From positions 186,001 to 250,000 of the forward strand of contig NZ_OEQB01000001.1 of assembly GCF_900240295.1 (NCBI RefSeq): DNA of 64,000 nt, written 5' to 3'. Under the pieces are notes generated by a model that saw only the letters and a program-made list of their open reading frames with translations, was not told where the DNA came from and did no database searches. This document shows positions 62,945 to 64,000 of this stretch, piece after piece. The stretch is from Megasphaera vaginalis (ex Bordigoni et al. 2020). GTDB lineage: Bacteria > Bacillota > Negativicutes > Veillonellales > Megasphaeraceae. A program made the translations under genes and the position numbers. Each line of letters opens with the position of its first letter. Positions within the stretch are counted from its first letter, which is position 1.

Positions 62945-63050
62945 ACCATTCGTGCGATATGAGCGTAGGTCGCTTTTAAGTGCTCCCCAGAACAGAAAAC
63001 AGGGTTGCACAAGTGCGATAACCACTCGTGAACTATTTAATTCTGAGTCA

Positions 63051-63079
63051 ATTATACCAAAAATAAGTCTACTAATCAA
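63051..63079 (-). promoter_or_regulatory. Promoter of the element B replication operon
   Basis: TTGATT and a perfect TATAAT with a 17-base spacer on the minus strand, reading toward the excisionase-like and primase genes. Confidence 0.75.
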
Positions 63080-63170
63080 GACATTTTAAGCCTGTGAACT
63101 GCTCAAACACAGGCCTGAAAACACCCATTTTCGATAAACCCCAACGCAGGCAAGGCAAGCAAGACAACAG

Positions 63171-63736
63171 GGCACAGAAAAAGAGGCAGAAAATATTTTT
63201 TGATGGCGCTTCACACCCCGTCCGCACTCATACTGGCACAATTTGGCACAATTAGCTGTGCCAGCCCTACCGCCCTTGTGGCACAAGGGAAAAGGCGAAA
63301 AATGAGGTGCTTTTTCAAAACCCTTGACACAGGGCAATGTGCCGGAGTTTTTCAACGCTATCAAGGCGTCTAGATTCATGGCACAGCTGACACAGCATTT
63401 TTCCAAATCCCTATAGGAAAAAAATTACTAGGCACAGGTAAGAGAGGCGTGTATATATAAAATTTCCTATAGGGAGTTAAATTTAACTGTGCCAGCTGTG
63501 CCACGGGCTTGAATCCCTTGACCATCAACAAAAAGTCTGGCACAGAGTCAAAAACGTTCTGTGCCAACGGTCGATACAATGTATCAAATCCATTGATAAA
63601 CGAGGTGTTATTTTGGCACAGCTAATTGTGCCAAAAATCAAGAACAAACGAAAAACCCACGGACACCCCCGCCTTTTCCCTGTGCCCGGCTCTTCTTCTT
63701 CGTGTGGCGAGCGGCGCGGCAGCGCCGTGAGGCACA
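63171..63736. repeat. Cluster of 16 GGCACA/TGTGCC motifs, candidate replication origin
   Basis: GGCACA or its complement starts at 63171, 63235, 63245, 63257, 63280, 63338, 63380, 63431, 63488, 63497, 63539, 63560, 63615, 63627, 63681 and 63731. Chance would give far fewer than one per 500 bases. Several form inverted pairs, the best being TTTTGGCACA/TGTGCCAAAA around GCTAAT (63611-63636). No protein gene is supported here. Position upstream of a replicative helicase suggests iterons. Confidence 0.75.
63409..63474. repeat. 12-bp inverted repeat with AT-rich centre inside the motif cluster
   Basis: CCCTATAGGAAA (63409-63420) and TTTCCTATAGGG (63463-63474) frame an AT-rich centre containing TGTATATATAAAAT. 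Within the iteron-like cluster this is the best candidate for a melting site. Confidence 0.65.
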
Positions 63737-63780
63737 CGTTCTGTCTTTTGTTCTTGAAATCCTCCTTTTCCTGCAAACAA

Positions 63781-63811
63781 AAAAACGAGGGCTGCTATTA
63801 GCAACCCTCGA
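63781..63811 (-). terminator. Terminator downstream of tRNA-Lys
   Basis: Stem CGAGGGCTGC/GCAACCCTCG (one mismatch) followed by TTTTTTTG on the minus strand, 60 bases after the tRNA. Between them lies a second inverted repeat GAACTCATTCTT/AAGAATAGAGTTC (63829-63856) with one bulge. Confidence 0.75.
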
Positions 63812-63870
63812 ATTTATAGACAAGCGCGAACTCATTCTTGAAAAAGAATAGAGTTCGACGCTTCGCGTTC

Positions 63871-63946
63871 TGGTGGACCATCAGGGGATCGAACCCTGGA
63901 CACCCTGATTAAGAGTCAGGTGCTCTGCCAGCTGAGCTAATGGTCC
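63871..63946 (-). tRNA. tRNA-Lys (anticodon CTT)
   Basis: Complete cloverleaf on the minus strand: acceptor GGACCAT/ATGGTCC, D-arm GCTCAGCTGGCAGAGC, anticodon stem CCTGA/TCAGG with loop CTCTTAA (anticodon CTT, reading AAG), T-arm GGTTCGATCCC and encoded CCA. It marks the right edge of element B. I found no second copy of its 3' end within the window. Confidence 0.96.
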
Positions 63947-64000
63947 GTACGCATGCACTTTTAAGGCACATATGTCATGTTACACTATTTATCGATAAAA

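Noticed and set aside
63086-63835. Several short frames in the GGCACA region
   Set aside because: They are made by the repeated motif and overlap on both strands; none has a ribosome site or a recognisable domain.
53750-63946. Element B integrated in the 3' end of tRNA-Lys
   Set aside because: No duplicated tRNA-Lys 3' fragment is seen in the window, and serine recombinases usually do not use tRNA genes; the adjacency may be coincidental.

Overview
The window looks like chromosome of a Gram-negative-type Firmicute of the class Negativicutes, most likely Megasphaera or a close relative. This is an inference from moderate GC in the core genes, Firmicute gene orders (pyrK-pyrD, rpsU-yqeY, lepA-hemW, cysteine desulfurase-mnmA), a long glutamine synthetase and a catabolic acetolactate synthase. 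No rRNA is present to settle it.

Core region 1 (1-18.9 kb) is ordinary housekeeping, mostly on the minus strand: gnd (cut by the window edge) and gluconokinase; pyrK-pyrD; a small secreted protein; signal peptidase I; a DUF523 protein; alsS (+); a 633-residue glutamine synthetase; the rpsU-yqeY operon; lepA-hemW; a cysteine desulfurase with mnmA; a dicarboxylate/glutamate symporter (+); and an AEC carrier. Well-formed terminators and several near-consensus promoters can be read.

Island A (18.89-44.73 kb) is an AT-rich integrated element in the 3' end of tRNA-Arg(CCG). A 44-bp copy of the tRNA 3' end (one mismatch) lies at each boundary. Just inside each boundary is a pair of TTGGGCTCAA boxes. 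The tyrosine integrase beside the tRNA is broken by a stop and frameshifts, so the island is probably immobile. Cargo: (i) an iron-type module with an alpha/beta hydrolase, a methyltransferase, a membrane protein, a divergent AraC regulator and an ABC exporter-fold pair, with Fur-like boxes; (ii) a higher-GC FecCD/ATPase/binding-protein uptake cassette wedged between direct duplications of the neighbouring genes, with chimeric pseudogenes at its edges; (iii) a complete kdpFABCDE potassium system with two extra small membrane proteins, bracketed by remnants of the same IS; (iv) a right-hand graveyard of AbiEii, HNH, TOPRIM and integrase fragments.

Core region 2 (44.7-53.4 kb) holds tRNA-Arg, msrA, a flavodoxin, a LysE exporter, an aldo/keto reductase, a CitMHS transporter and an ilvA-permease-ridA operon. 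In that operon RidA would clear the reactive enamine made by the threonine deaminase while the permease supplies substrate.

Element B (about 53.65-63.8 kb) is an integrative mobilizable element ending beside tRNA-Lys(CTT). It carries a large serine recombinase, a restriction endonuclease with a Dam-type methylase, a ribbon-helix-helix protein, an unknown 91-residue protein, relaxase and MobC, a D5-type primase/helicase and an excisionase-like protein. Upstream of the replication genes lie a strong promoter, a leader with a terminator-like hairpin, and about 570 bp holding 16 copies of GGCACA/TGTGCC. Together these suggest a plasmid-like replication origin with leader control, and this is the most interesting unexplained structure in the window.
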